This document shows positions 41,470 to 50,306 of a stretch of DNA of 64,000 nucleotides, in pieces (within the stretch, counting starts at the first letter, position 1; each line of letters begins with the position of its first letter). The notes beneath the pieces were generated by a model. The model was not told where the DNA came from. It saw nothing but the letters and a program-made list of their open reading frames with translations, and searched no databases. The translations under genes and the position numbers were made by a program. Location of the stretch: assembly GCA_965217825.1 (NCBI GenBank), contig OZ244571.1:372001-436000 (forward strand). Reading direction: 5' to 3'. The stretch comes from VXNE01 sp965217825. GTDB lineage: Bacteria; Pseudomonadota; Gammaproteobacteria; Pseudomonadales; Azotimanducaceae.

Positions 41470-42831
41470 TCAACCCGTCGCGTGTGTTGCGATGAACGCC
41501 TTCACCGCATCGACATCCGCCGGCAACGATGTCTTCCGTTCTGGGAGCTCCGCGAGTCCATCCAGCACCGGGTGGTGCGCGACGTCCTTGCCGATTGCGG
41601 CATTCACGGATTCCGGGAATTTTGCGGGATGCGCCGTCGCCAGGCATACGACCGGGCCCGACCGCTGAAATCGCCTTGCGGCGGCAACGCCGACGGCGGT
41701 ATGCGGATCGAGCACGTAGCGGTAGCGCGCATATACATCGCCGATCATGGCCATCGTCTCCTCTTCGCTCACGGCGGCGGCCAGGATGCTCTCATCCATC
41801 GACCCGCCGTCTTCAACGCGCGCGGAGCCGGTTGCCGAAAAATCCGCCATGAACTTGTCGAGCGCCTCGGAACTGCCTAGCCGGTAGTAGAGATAACGCT
41901 CGAAGTTGCTCGCGACCTGGATGTCCATGGACGGACTGATAGTGCGGCGTACGGGACCCAGGGCGTAGACGCCCGTGGCAAAGAACCGGGCCAGGATGTC
42001 GTTGCTGTTGGTGGCGAGAACGAGCTTGTCTATCGGCGCGCCCATCGCACGCGCGAGGTAGCCCGCCAGGATATCGCCGAAATTGCCGGTGGGAACGCTG
42101 AACGTGACCGCCTGCTCGAAGCGCAGCGCCGTATGGAAGTAGTACACGGTCTGCGCAAGCAGGCGCGTCCAGTTCACCGAATTGACCGCTCCGAGGTCGA
42201 ACCGGCTCTTGAACGCCAGATCGTTGAATATCGATTTCACGACGCGCTGGCAATCGTCGAAGCTGCCTTCAATGGCGAGACAATGCACGTTCTCGTCCGG
42301 CGTCGTGGTCATCTGGCGCGCCTGCAGCGCGCTCGTCCGCCCCTCCGGATACAGCACAAAGATGTCGATATTCGCGCGCTGCCGGACACCGGCAATGGCG
42401 GCGCTGCCCGTATCGCCGCTGGTAGCGCAAAGGATGTTCAGACGTCCGCCCCGAGAGGCCAGGATGTGTTCGAACACTCCGCCGAGCACCTGCAACGCCA
42501 CGTCCTTGAAGGCCAGCGTGGGACCGTGGAACAGTTCCAGCACGTGCAGATCGCCCACTTGCACAAGGGGGGCGACATCCCGATGCCGAAACGCTGAGAA
42601 GGCTGTCGCGACAATTCGTTCCAGTACGTCGCGCCGAATATCGCTCGCGAATTCGTCGAACAACTCGACCGCCAATTCAGTGAACTGGAGGCCGCGCCAG
42701 TCTTCCAGCCGAGCGCGCAGGTCAGGGACTGACTCGGGCAATAGCAATCCGCCGTCCGGCGCCAAGCCTGTCATTACCGCATCCTGGAACGGCATGGGCG
42801 ATGTCCGCCCTCGAGTGCTCACGTACCGCAT
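41470..42831 (-). CDS. thrC: threonine synthase
   Basis: 453 residues from the ATG giving MRYVSTRGRTSPMPFQDAVM; an ATG four codons earlier (42843) is an alternative. The PLP lysine lies in HGPTLAFKDVALQVLG, and ATSGDTGSAAIAGVRQ and VPTGNFGDILAGYLARAMG are the cofactor phosphate segments. It converts phosphohomoserine to threonine. It lies just after the amtB terminator on the same strand, without homoserine genes nearby. Confidence 0.93.
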   Translation of the reverse strand: MRYVSTRGRTSPMPFQDAVMTGLAPDGGLLLPESVPDLRARLEDWRGLQFTELAVELFDEFASDIRRDVLERIVATAFSAFRHRDVAPLVQVGDLHVLELFHGPTLAFKDVALQVLGGVFEHILASRGGRLNILCATSGDTGSAAIAGVRQRANIDIFVLYPEGRTSALQARQMTTTPDENVHCLAIEGSFDDCQRVVKSIFNDLAFKSRFDLGAVNSVNWTRLLAQTVYYFHTALRFEQAVTFSVPTGNFGDILAGYLARAMGAPIDKLVLATNSNDILARFFATGVYALGPVRRTISPSMDIQVASNFERYLYYRLGSSEALDKFMADFSATGSARVEDGGSMDESILAAAVSEEETMAMIGDVYARYRYVLDPHTAVGVAAARRFQRSGPVVCLATAHPAKFPESVNAAIGKDVAHHPVLDGLAELPERKTSLPADVDAVKAFIATHATG

Positions 42832-42862
42832 AAGGCGGCGCATGTTAGCCAGAGGGGTGCAT

Positions 42863-42893
42863 GAAAAAAAGGGGCGCGATTCCGCGCCCCTTT
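42863..42893 (-). terminator. intrinsic terminator of the amtB operon
   Basis: GGGGCGCG/CGCGCCCC is a perfect 8-bp stem around ATTC; on the minus strand it is followed by seven T residues, a strong Rho-independent terminator 80 bases after the amtB stop. It separates the nitrogen operon from thrC. Confidence 0.9.
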
Positions 42894-42973
42894 GGTGGTT
42901 GCGAGTGGAGTCAGGCTGCTAGCGCCACAAAATCCGTCGCCCTAGCGGGTGCGCCGTGCATCCCGTCGGACTG

Positions 42974-44218
42974 CTAGCTCTGGGCAAACTCCGGATAGGC
43001 CTCGATGCCCGTCTCGGCGATATCTGCCCCGATCGCTTCGTCCTCCTCCGAGAGACGGATACCCATGCTGACCTTCAAGATCGCCCACACCGCCAAGCTC
43101 GCGAGGAAGACCCACGCGAAGATACCGGCGATGCCGATCAACTGACCGCCGATGGTCGCATCGGGATTGTTGAAGACTACCGCCAGGACGCCCCATATGC
43201 CGCAAACGCCATGGACGCTGATCGCGCCGACCGGGTCGTCGATCTTGAGCTTGTCGAACATGACGATGGAAGGCACCACGATCAAGCCCCCGACCGCGCC
43301 GATGATCATCGACCAGAACGCGCTGCCGGAAAGCGGGTCGGCGGTGATGGAGACGAGACCCGCCAAGGCGCCGTTCAGGGCCATCGTGAGGTCGGCCTTG
43401 CCAAACCAGATGTGCGCCAGAATCAAGGCTGCGACCAGGCCTCCGCTAGCGGCGATGTTCGTGTTCACGAACACCTGCGCGACTGCGTTCGCCTCGTCGA
43501 TGTTGGAGAGTTTCAACTCGGAACCCCCGTTGAAGCCGAACCAGCCGAACCACAGTACGAACATGCCCAGCGTCGCGAGCGGCATGTTGCAGCCCGGGAT
43601 CGCGTTGACTCTCCCGTCTTCGCCGTACTTGCCAGCGCGAGGGCCAAGCAGGATCACGCCCGCAAGCGCTGCCGCTCCGCCGCACATGTGCACGATGCCG
43701 GATCCCGCGAAGTCGAAGTAGCCCGCTTCCGAGAGCCAGCCGCCCCCCCAGGTCCACATCCCCTGCACGGGATAGATGAATCCGGTCAGCACGACAGCGA
43801 ATATCAAGAACGCCCACAGCTTCATGCGTTCCGCCACCGCCCCGGACACGATCGACATGGCCGTGGCGACGAAGACAACCTGGAAGAAGTAGTCGGATCG
43901 CTTCGAGTAGTAGGTTTCGCCGCCGCTTGCGAGCGTGTCCGCAACCGTGTTCTCCGCGCCGATGAGCGTGCCGAAGGTCGGCAGGACCGAGCCCCCTTCC
44001 ACGCTCTCATACATGATGTAGTACCCGAACAACAGGAACATGATGCAGGCGATCGAATAGAGCGAGACGTTCTTCGTCAGGATTTCCGCCGTGTTCTTGG
44101 CGCGGACCATGCCGGATTCCAGCATTGAGAAGCCGCAGGCCATGAACATCACGAGCGCACCCATCACCAGGAAGTAAAAGGTGTCTATTGCATAGTTGGT
44201 TTGGATCAAGTCTTCCAC
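42974..44218 (-). CDS. amtB: ammonium transporter AmtB
   Basis: 414 residues from a GTG with GGGAG six bases upstream, giving MEDLIQTNYAIDTFYFLVMG. Eleven-helix Amt/Rh family: signature DFAGSGIVHMCGGAAALAGV, the pore-lining His pair in GIVHMCGG and AISVHGVCGIWG, and phenylalanine gate regions in FFQVVFVATAMS. It brings ammonium across the inner membrane and is blocked by GlnK, encoded just upstream. No separate N-terminal signal is obvious. Ends before a strong terminator. Confidence 0.95.
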   Translation of the reverse strand: MEDLIQTNYAIDTFYFLVMGALVMFMACGFSMLESGMVRAKNTAEILTKNVSLYSIACIMFLLFGYYIMYESVEGGSVLPTFGTLIGAENTVADTLASGGETYYSKRSDYFFQVVFVATAMSIVSGAVAERMKLWAFLIFAVVLTGFIYPVQGMWTWGGGWLSEAGYFDFAGSGIVHMCGGAAALAGVILLGPRAGKYGEDGRVNAIPGCNMPLATLGMFVLWFGWFGFNGGSELKLSNIDEANAVAQVFVNTNIAASGGLVAALILAHIWFGKADLTMALNGALAGLVSITADPLSGSAFWSMIIGAVGGLIVVPSIVMFDKLKIDDPVGAISVHGVCGIWGVLAVVFNNPDATIGGQLIGIAGIFAWVFLASLAVWAILKVSMGIRLSEEDEAIGADIAETGIEAYPEFAQS

Positions 44219-44252
44219 GTAAATCTCCCGATTTTTACGAGGCGCATGACGC

Positions 44253-44591
44253 CTATACGGCGTCTGGCCCGGTTTCACCTGTTCTGATACGAACAACTTC
44301 CTCTAGTGATGTGACGAACACCTTGCCATCTCCCACCTTGCCCGTATTCGCGGAGGTCCTGATGGCATCCAGGCACTGATCGAGCAGGTCGTCGCCGATC
44401 GCGACTTCGATCTTGACCTTGGGCAGAAAGTCCACTACGTACTCGGCACCGCGATAGAGCTCGGTATGCCCTTTCTGCCGGCCAAATCCCTTGACCTCGG
44501 TCACCGTCATGCCCGCCACGCCGATTTCGGACAGCGCCTCGCGCACATCGTCGAGTTTGAATGGCTTGATAATGGTAGTGATGAGTTTCAT
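44253..44591 (-). CDS. glnK: nitrogen regulatory protein P-II (GlnK)
   Basis: 112 residues with KLITTIIKPFKLDDVREALS, the T-loop KGHTELYRGAEYVVDFLPKV carrying Tyr51 for uridylylation, and the C-terminal GKVGDGKVFVTSLEEVVRIR. It senses 2-oxoglutarate, ATP/ADP and glutamine status and docks on AmtB. Gene order torF-glnK-amtB, and the sigma-54 promoter ahead of torF, assign it to GlnK more than GlnB. Confidence 0.94.
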   Translation of the reverse strand: MKLITTIIKPFKLDDVREALSEIGVAGMTVTEVKGFGRQKGHTELYRGAEYVVDFLPKVKIEVAIGDDLLDQCLDAIRTSANTGKVGDGKVFVTSLEEVVRIRTGETGPDAV

Positions 44592-44615
44592 TGTTCGACC
44601 TCACTCATTAGTTGG

Positions 44616-45302
44616 CTACATGCTTTTCGAAATCGAAAAAATCAGGCGCAGATCGCAATCGGCACCGCAGACTTCTTCGTCCAAGTTCGTACCAACGACG
44701 GCGAGACCGACGTCTACACCTCCGGTGGGAACCGTTAGCGTCACACTATAGTCGATGTAGCTGTCCTCGTCCGGCCCGCCAATGTCGTCCGCCCTGCTCA
44801 TTCCGATCTGGAAGTCGAGACTCGCGGCGTCGCTCGGCGCCCAGCTATAGCCAATGTACGGGTAGACGAACGAAGGCCCGCCGTCACCGAGGTACTCGGG
44901 GGAGATGTTGACGCCCAGGGTGACCGCACCAATGCCAACGGAGCCAGCGATCTCCAGGTAGTCCAAGCTATCTCCCTCGCTCGGATACTCGAAGCGAATG
45001 ACGCTGATATCAAAGGTGTTGCCGTCACCGAATTCGCCCCCGTAGCCCGCGTAAAGGTCGATCTCGGTGCTCGCATCGTCGCCGTATTTCAGGTTGGATG
45101 CCCACGTGCCGATGTAAAGGCCGGATTCAAACGCGTAGTCGAATCCACCCTGGATCGCCGGATCGCGGGTCGTCTGAGACCAGCCTCTGAAGGAGTAATC
45201 CGTGGCGACCGTGACGTTGCCGGAAATCTCTCCCGCAGCCGCGCCCGCCCCCATCCAAATGGTCATGAACGCTATTGCGAACGCTATCGCTATCTTTTTC
45301 AT
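44616..45302 (-). CDS. TorF-family putative porin
   Basis: 228 residues with a signal peptide (MKKIAIAFAIAFMTIWMGAG) and a beta-barrel-like body of alternating strands beginning ISGNVTVATDYSFRGWSQTT, the pattern of the TorF/TIGR02001 family of outer-membrane proteins. Genes of this family often precede glnK-amtB and may allow nitrogen compounds through the outer membrane. Two cysteines near the C-terminus (EEVCGADCDL) are unusual for a porin barrel. First gene of the operon. Confidence 0.8.
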   Translation of the reverse strand: MKKIAIAFAIAFMTIWMGAGAAAGEISGNVTVATDYSFRGWSQTTRDPAIQGGFDYAFESGLYIGTWASNLKYGDDASTEIDLYAGYGGEFGDGNTFDISVIRFEYPSEGDSLDYLEIAGSVGIGAVTLGVNISPEYLGDGGPSFVYPYIGYSWAPSDAASLDFQIGMSRADDIGGPDEDSYIDYSVTLTVPTGGVDVGLAVVGTNLDEEVCGADCDLRLIFSISKSM

Positions 45303-45420
45303 AGGGCCAAATACCTCTTTTCCCTTGCCGGTTTGCCGAAGTCGGCGAAAGCGGGGCCGGTGTCTTTATCGTTGTCATTCACCGTCGCGTTCCCGTCCGC
45401 ATCCCCGCTGATCTTTATAA

Positions 45421-45436
45421 GCACTTATCGTGCCAG
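45421..45436 (-). promoter_or_regulatory. sigma-54 promoter of the torF-glnK-amtB operon
   Basis: On the minus strand CTGGCACGATAAGTGC matches YTGGCACGrNNNTTGC at all positions but one (GTGC for TTGC): GG and GC lie in the -24 and -12 places. It is about 120 bases before the torF start. Needs an activator such as NtrC, for which two dyads lie upstream. Confidence 0.8.
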
Positions 45437-45437
45437 C

Positions 45438-45470
45438 CGGGTTCCCAGCGGGTCCCCAACGGGTCCCCAA
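45438..45470 (-). repeat. three 11-bp tandem repeats next to the sigma-54 site
   Basis: On the plus strand CGGGTTCCCAG then twice CGGGTCCCCAA at 45438-45448, 45449-45459 and 45460-45470. Spacing of one helical turn and a position immediately upstream of the -24 element suggest a protein- or bending-linked function, or simple slippage. Confidence 0.6.
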
Positions 45471-45531
45471 CGGTTTCGTGCGGCCTATTCAAAGGTTTCA
45501 GGTCGATTCTTTGGTCTCCAGCGACCATCGT

Positions 45532-45570
45532 TGCACTGCTCTTGTGCATGCTTCGCACTAAGTTAGTGCG
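45532..45570 (-). promoter_or_regulatory. two NtrC-like enhancer dyads
   Basis: TGCACTGCTCTTGTGCA (45532-45548) agrees with TGCACC-N5-GGTGCA at 10 of 12 half-site bases; CGCACTAAGTTAGTGCG (45554-45570) is a perfect dyad matching at 8 of 12. Their centres are 22 bases apart, two turns of DNA, and lie about 130 and 155 bases upstream of the expected start. This is the geometry of NtrC enhancers. Confidence 0.7.
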
Positions 45571-45579
45571 CTTGGAGGA

Positions 45580-46620
45580 ATGGCCCCGCACCAAGTGCGG
45601 TTGATGGACATCGCCCGGATTCTCGATGAGAAAATTCCCCTGCATGCAACCCACAAGCGCTTGAGCCGCAACTTGGCCAATACGGCGACGGGCCGTACCG
45701 TGACCGACAATCTGTTGCACATGGCATGCCGTCGGGTGACGGACAACACGCGGTTGCTGTTGCAGTTTTTCGATGTGGAGAAGCGCTACGCGGAAAAGAT
45801 GGAGTTTCTTTCGCCTCTCGGCGACGACGGCGAAGGACCTGGCAAGCGGGGCTACAGGCTTTGCGAAGTCATCGCCAGCGACATTGGCAGCGCGTCGTTC
45901 TATCCCGTTGCGCTGCGCCCCTGGTCGGACCGGGCACCGGAGTCGGCAGATCAGGCGGGAGAGGTCCTGACACTCATCCAACAAGTGCGACGCGCTTCGG
46001 GCGGACACGGACTCATCGTGGATCGCTCGACGACACCGGACCTGGGGCTGCCAAGAGATCTCGCGCGTGACCAGAGTTGCCGGTTCGTGCTGAGCCAGCA
46101 GGAGCACATCGAACTGATCTACCGTCGCCGCCTGTACACCGGTTATGAACTCGCCGAAATGTGCTCTACCCCCTACGCCACAACCATGTACAAGCTCTGG
46201 GAAGACGTCGACTATGCCGTGTTCCGCCACTTCGGATTCCTGCCTGTGCGACTGCCGGAATGTCCCGAGCGGCCGCTATTTCTTGTCGTCGTGCGTTTCG
46301 ACTTGCGACACGGCACGTATCCATCCCCACGCTATCTTCTGCTGACATCGGAACCCATGCGCCGCAATCGGCTCGTGCTGACCCGGCTCGTCGAAGGATT
46401 CATATCGGCGGAACCCATCGGAGCCACCAACCGGGCGCTCAAGCAACAGTTCCGTCTGTCCACCGTTCAGGTGCAGAAATTCGATCGTCTGCAGACTTTG
46501 CTCTCCCTGTTCGAATGCGCTTTCCACTGGGCCGCACTGGACGAAGCCAGCGGCCTCCAACCCACTGCCGATTTCACATTCACGCCGCACGCCGATACGG
46601 AGCTGAGATCCCACTTCTGA
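45580..46620 (+). CDS. IS4-like transposase, catalytic signature lost
   Basis: 346 residues. FDVEKRYAEKMEFL, RGYRLCEVIASDIGS, GGHGLIVDRS, FGFLPVRLPECPERPLFLVV and LLLTSEPMRRNRLVL follow an IS4-family DDE transposase. In the Y-(2)-R-(3)-E-(6)-K signature, however, residues 274-288 read F, A, G and K: the Tyr, Arg and catalytic Glu are replaced (FISAEPIGATNRALK). The frame is otherwise whole. No inverted repeats or target duplications were found at its edges. It is either a degenerate insertion or a protein kept for another job; the ATG at 45580 has a ribosome site (GGAGG) spaced too closely and 45604 is an alternative. Confidence 0.7.
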   Translation: MAPHQVRLMDIARILDEKIPLHATHKRLSRNLANTATGRTVTDNLLHMACRRVTDNTRLLLQFFDVEKRYAEKMEFLSPLGDDGEGPGKRGYRLCEVIASDIGSASFYPVALRPWSDRAPESADQAGEVLTLIQQVRRASGGHGLIVDRSTTPDLGLPRDLARDQSCRFVLSQQEHIELIYRRRLYTGYELAEMCSTPYATTMYKLWEDVDYAVFRHFGFLPVRLPECPERPLFLVVVRFDLRHGTYPSPRYLLLTSEPMRRNRLVLTRLVEGFISAEPIGATNRALKQQFRLSTVQVQKFDRLQTLLSLFECAFHWAALDEASGLQPTADFTFTPHADTELRSHF

Positions 46621-46667
46621 GGCCGAGGCCTTCAAGGCATCTGGTCAGACTTTCAACTGCACGTCGC

Positions 46668-47214
46668 TCACGCCGTAGAGGAAGTCCGACCGGTGACGCG
46701 GCCGGCCTCCCACCTCAACGACCTAACCGCCACGCCGCGTTCGAAGGTGAAGTGGGAGCTGCGCTCCGCGGTTCTGACGACGCCTTCGAGGAAGGCGGGC
46801 TGCGAAATGGCAATCGGCGGCCGCCCTGAAAACATCTCGGGGACCAGCGTTTCACGAAAGATTTCGCGACCGTTGAGGTAAATCCCGGCCTCTTGCTGCA
46901 CACGGCTGGGAGTGTCCTCCACCACAGCGCGAAGGCCCATCTGTTCGAGCGCTTCAACGCCGCTCGGCATGAGCACTTGCATGGAACGAACGCGCTGGGG
47001 AGCGTCAGCGACCCGGAGTGCTTGTTCCATGGTCGACGAGCGGGGCCGGGCCACAGGCGAAGCCGAAGGCTTCGGCTGTGGGGCAATCACCGCGAAATTC
47101 CCGGGCGAAGTCAGTCCTTCGCTCCAACAAGGTGACGCTGATGCCCCGTCGGGCCAACAACCAGGCCAAGGTGGCACCGGCCGGACCGGCGCCGACTATG
47201 ACGACTCGGGACAT
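46668..47214 (-). pseudogene. FAD-dependent monooxygenase relic
   Basis: The first frame (47214 to about 47080) gives SRVVIVGAGPAGATLAWLLA and FAREFRGD, the FAD loop of PF01494 hydroxylases. The second frame gives QVLMPSGVEALEQMGLRAVV, ETLVPEMFSGRPPIAISQPA and FLEGVVRTAERSSHFTF. Between REFRG and VLMPSG about 120 bases of unrelated sequence, including an AGCCGAAG/CTTCGGCT hairpin, are inserted. After about 180 residues the protein ends; relatives have about 400. Clearly broken at both the insertion and the 3' end. Confidence 0.75.
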
Positions 47215-47265
47215 GCTTTCAGGAGTTGCAGCTTCGGTGGCTCGCCACCCAAAGTCGCGGGGATG

Positions 47266-47694
47266 CTACTCGGCGGCACTTAGGTAGAGAATTGCGTTGA
47301 CCATCTCGATGTCGGAGCAGGTCATGCAGGTCCCTTTCGGGGGCATAGCCCCGAAACCGGTGAGGCTCGTGCGCAGCAACTCGTCCATACCCTTCTCGAG
47401 ACGAGGCGCCCATTGCTCGGCATCCTTGAACAGGGGGGCTTCGGCCACACCCGTGGCATGACAAACGAAGCAGAACCGATCATAGACCTCTTGACCCGAC
47501 AGCGGTTCGTCAGTCACCGCCACCTCCACGACGGGGCTCGCCGCCGGGGTCGAACCGCATGCCTCGTCTCCCTCGAGACAGGAACTCCCGAACGGCGCGA
47601 GACGGTTACGTATATCGTCAAGCGTATCCCCCGAAGTCGAACCGGCCGAGACCGGCACCGCGAGGAGTACCGCCAGGGCGAGCAGTCGTTTCAC
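47266..47694 (-). CDS. c-type cytochrome
   Basis: 142 residues from a GTG with GGAGG upstream. Signal peptide KRLLALAVLLAVPVSAGSTS, then a cytochrome c5-like domain: LSGQEVYDRFCFVCHATGVA with the CxxCH haem site, and GFGAMPPKGTCMTCSDIEMV carrying the distal Met and a cysteine pair. The region between signal and haem site carries two further cysteines. Periplasmic electron carrier; partner unknown. Confidence 0.82.
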   Translation of the reverse strand: MKRLLALAVLLAVPVSAGSTSGDTLDDIRNRLAPFGSSCLEGDEACGSTPAASPVVEVAVTDEPLSGQEVYDRFCFVCHATGVAEAPLFKDAEQWAPRLEKGMDELLRTSLTGFGAMPPKGTCMTCSDIEMVNAILYLSAAE

Positions 47695-47849
47695 TATTTG
47701 CCTCCAGTTTCGCGGCGGCGATTGTACTCGATCCGAAGCGCAGCAATCGAACGCCGGAGGTTTGCCGACCACTCGAAGCACGAATTCACGAGCTTGTGAT
47801 TTAATCGCCAAAGTTCCTCTCTGACTCCTCGCTTGCGAAGGCTCCGCCC

Positions 47850-48887
47850 ATGACCTACCCCGAAAACGCACCCATCGAGCAGTGGCTCGCCCAGGCAACG
47901 CCGGAAGACGTGCTGGAGCCGGAACTGCCCATCATTGACCCCCACCACCACCTATGGGATTGCCGAGAAGTCGATCGGGAACCGCACGCCCGCTGGGAAC
48001 AGAAGGTGTATCTCTGCGAAGAGATGTCCGAGGACATCCGGACTTCCGGTCACAACGTCGTCCAGACGGTCTTTGCCCAGTGCGGGGCCTTTTACCGGGC
48101 CGACGGGCCGGAAGAGATGCGGTGTATCGGCGAGACGGAGTTCGTTCACGGCATCGTCGCGATGAGCAGGTCGGGCAAGTACGGCAACATGCGCCTTTGC
48201 ACGGGGATTTTCAGCAGCGCGGAGCTTCGGCTCGGCAAGGCGGTGGAGCCGGTGCTCGAGGCGCACATCGCCGCCTCGTCCAACTTTCGCGGAATACGCT
48301 ACCCCTTACCTCCCCAGCTCGATGCCCAATTCGAGGAAGGCTACGCGATGCTGGGAAGACACAACCTCAGCTACGACAACTATTCTCCGGACTACGAGCG
48401 CCTGCCCACGCTCGCCAAGCTGGCGAAGGCACACCCCGATGTCACCATCATCGTCAACCATCTTGGCGGGAAGATCGACCCCAACGCCGGCGCGGAAGCG
48501 ATTGCCAGGTGGAAGGAGTGCATCGACGCGATTGCGCGCTGTCCCAACGCCGTCATGAAATGCGGCGGCGCACAACAGCGGGTGGGGCGGAATTGGGAGC
48601 CGCCGTTTCACATTCATCAACGCCCGGAAGGCCCGCCGGGGTCGGAGGAGCTTTGCGAACTGCTCTTCCCGTATTACCGGTACGCCATCGAGGCGTTTGG
48701 CGTCGAGCGCTGCATGTTCGAGAGCAACTTCCCGGTAGACAAGGAAAGCGTCTCGTACCGCACGCTCTGGAACCTGCTGAAGCGCATTTCCGCGAAGCTG
48801 GGATTGAGCGAAGCCGAAAAGACGTCGATCTTCAGCGGGACGGCGGCACGCGTGTATCGGCTCCCGCCCGTGGCGGCCGCCGTGTAG
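47850..48887 (+). CDS. amidohydrolase family 2 protein
   Basis: 345 residues of the metal-dependent amidohydrolase family (PF04909): PIIDPHHHLWDCREVDREPH carries the HxH motif, SNFRGIRYPLPPQL the second shell, TIIVNHLGGKIDPNAGAEAI the third His, and MFESNFPVDKESVSY the catalytic Asp. Such proteins hydrolyse or decarboxylate aromatic and lactone substrates. Start ATG; divergent from the cytochrome gene. Substrate unknown. Confidence 0.83.
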   Translation: MTYPENAPIEQWLAQATPEDVLEPELPIIDPHHHLWDCREVDREPHARWEQKVYLCEEMSEDIRTSGHNVVQTVFAQCGAFYRADGPEEMRCIGETEFVHGIVAMSRSGKYGNMRLCTGIFSSAELRLGKAVEPVLEAHIAASSNFRGIRYPLPPQLDAQFEEGYAMLGRHNLSYDNYSPDYERLPTLAKLAKAHPDVTIIVNHLGGKIDPNAGAEAIARWKECIDAIARCPNAVMKCGGAQQRVGRNWEPPFHIHQRPEGPPGSEELCELLFPYYRYAIEAFGVERCMFESNFPVDKESVSYRTLWNLLKRISAKLGLSEAEKTSIFSGTAARVYRLPPVAAAV

Positions 48888-48920
48888 AGGGCCATAGGGC
48901 GAACACACGCCCTTCCACTG

Positions 48921-50306
48921 TCAGGATGTTTCGGCGTCGCGCCCGCTCCTGACGCGGGCGAAGGTCCAGACGACGAGCCCGATCGCCGCCCAGCCGATCA
49001 CCATCGCCCATTCGTAAGGCCACGCCAGGGACGACGGGCTGAACGGCATGTACAAAGACAGGAATCCGGCGCCGAGAACTATTGCGATGCCGCCGACCGT
49101 GCGTGGGTATCGCACGCGAAACGGCCGCGGCATGTCCGGGTCTTTCTTACGCAACACAAGGAACGCGATCGGCACGAAGAGGTAGGCCACGACCACGGCC
49201 AGGGAACCCGCGTTGATGAGCCACACCAGGATGACCCGGCCGAACAGCGGCGAGATGCAGGACAGCACCCCAAGCACGATCACGCCGACCCACGGCGTGC
49301 GGTACTTCGGATGCAATCGGGAGAACGCGCGCGGCAGGATGCCGGACTCCGACAACGCGAACATCACGCGGCTGCCGCAAATGATGAACGCGTTCCAGCT
49401 CGTGAGAATGCCGCCAATACCGCCAGCGATGAGCGCGGCACCCGCCCACGACCCGCCCCAAAGCGCCGTCGCCGCGTCGGCGGTCGCGACGGTCGCGGCG
49501 GCGCGCGCCTCCGCGTCTAGTCCCAGGGCGACGCCGAAGGAGATGGCACCGTACCAGGCGACGGCCATGACAAGGGAGGCAATCAGCAGCCACCCGATCC
49601 GGTTCGCTGGCAGATCGATTTCTTCCGCCGACTGCGGCAGGACATCGAAGCCCACCATCAGCGCCGGAACCATGATCAGCACGGTGAGTATCCCGGTGGC
49701 GGGAATGCCAACGAGCGGTTGCGCGTTCGACCAGTCGCCGTTGCCAACCGCTCCCGTCAGAAGGATGACGCCAGCCAGCAGGATGGCACCGGTGATGGCG
49801 CTCTGCACGAAGGCCGCGGTGCGGATGCCGATAACGTTGATCCAGGTCATGATCACCGCCGCGCCAACGCCCATCGCCACGAAACCCAGATGCACCGGCG
49901 CGTCCAGCACGTGCCAGAGGGTGGCAATGCGTATCTCGGGAAACAGGTATTCCACGGCCGTCGGCAGCGCGACGGACTCGAACAGGCACACGACGGAATA
50001 CGCCATCAGCAGTGCCCAGGTGCAGACAAACGACCATCCGGGACCCAGGGCCGCGCGCGTATAGACATGCTCGCCGCCCGCCTTGGGCATCGCGGCGACG
50101 AGTTCCGAATAGGTGAGCCCGATGAAGGCGATCGCCACGCCGCCCGCCGCGAAGGCGATCAACGTCCCGAGCGATCCGGCGTTCTCGACCCAGTGACCCG
50201 TCAGCAGCACCCAGCTCCAGCCGATCATCGCGCCGAAAGAGAGCGTCAGCACCTCACGAGAGCGCAGCACCCGCTTGAAACGACCTTGGGAGGGGCTAGA
50301 AGACAA
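48921..50306 (-). CDS. APC-family amino acid permease
   Basis: 461 residues with about twelve hydrophobic segments, among them LTLSFGAMIGWSWVLLTGHW, the first APC helix with its GxG-like break, and AFIICGSRVMFALSESGILP, the sixth to seventh helix region. It imports amino acids or related amines by proton or sodium symport. Its start overlaps the end of the CoA transferase gene by eleven bases, so the two are one operon; the pair may serve uptake and CoA activation of one compound. Confidence 0.83.
   Translation of the reverse strand: MSSSPSQGRFKRVLRSREVLTLSFGAMIGWSWVLLTGHWVENAGSLGTLIAFAAGGVAIAFIGLTYSELVAAMPKAGGEHVYTRAALGPGWSFVCTWALLMAYSVVCLFESVALPTAVEYLFPEIRIATLWHVLDAPVHLGFVAMGVGAAVIMTWINVIGIRTAAFVQSAITGAILLAGVILLTGAVGNGDWSNAQPLVGIPATGILTVLIMVPALMVGFDVLPQSAEEIDLPANRIGWLLIASLVMAVAWYGAISFGVALGLDAEARAAATVATADAATALWGGSWAGAALIAGGIGGILTSWNAFIICGSRVMFALSESGILPRAFSRLHPKYRTPWVGVIVLGVLSCISPLFGRVILVWLINAGSLAVVVAYLFVPIAFLVLRKKDPDMPRPFRVRYPRTVGGIAIVLGAGFLSLYMPFSPSSLAWPYEWAMVIGWAAIGLVVWTFARVRSGRDAETS

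Noticed and set aside
42956..44128. 390-codon plus-strand frame
   Set aside because: Antisense to amtB; His/Asp/Arg-rich shadow with no fold.
45554..45570. Terminal inverted repeat of the neighbouring transposase
   Set aside because: No matching copy is found after the transposase stop, and the dyad fits the NtrC-like geometry better.
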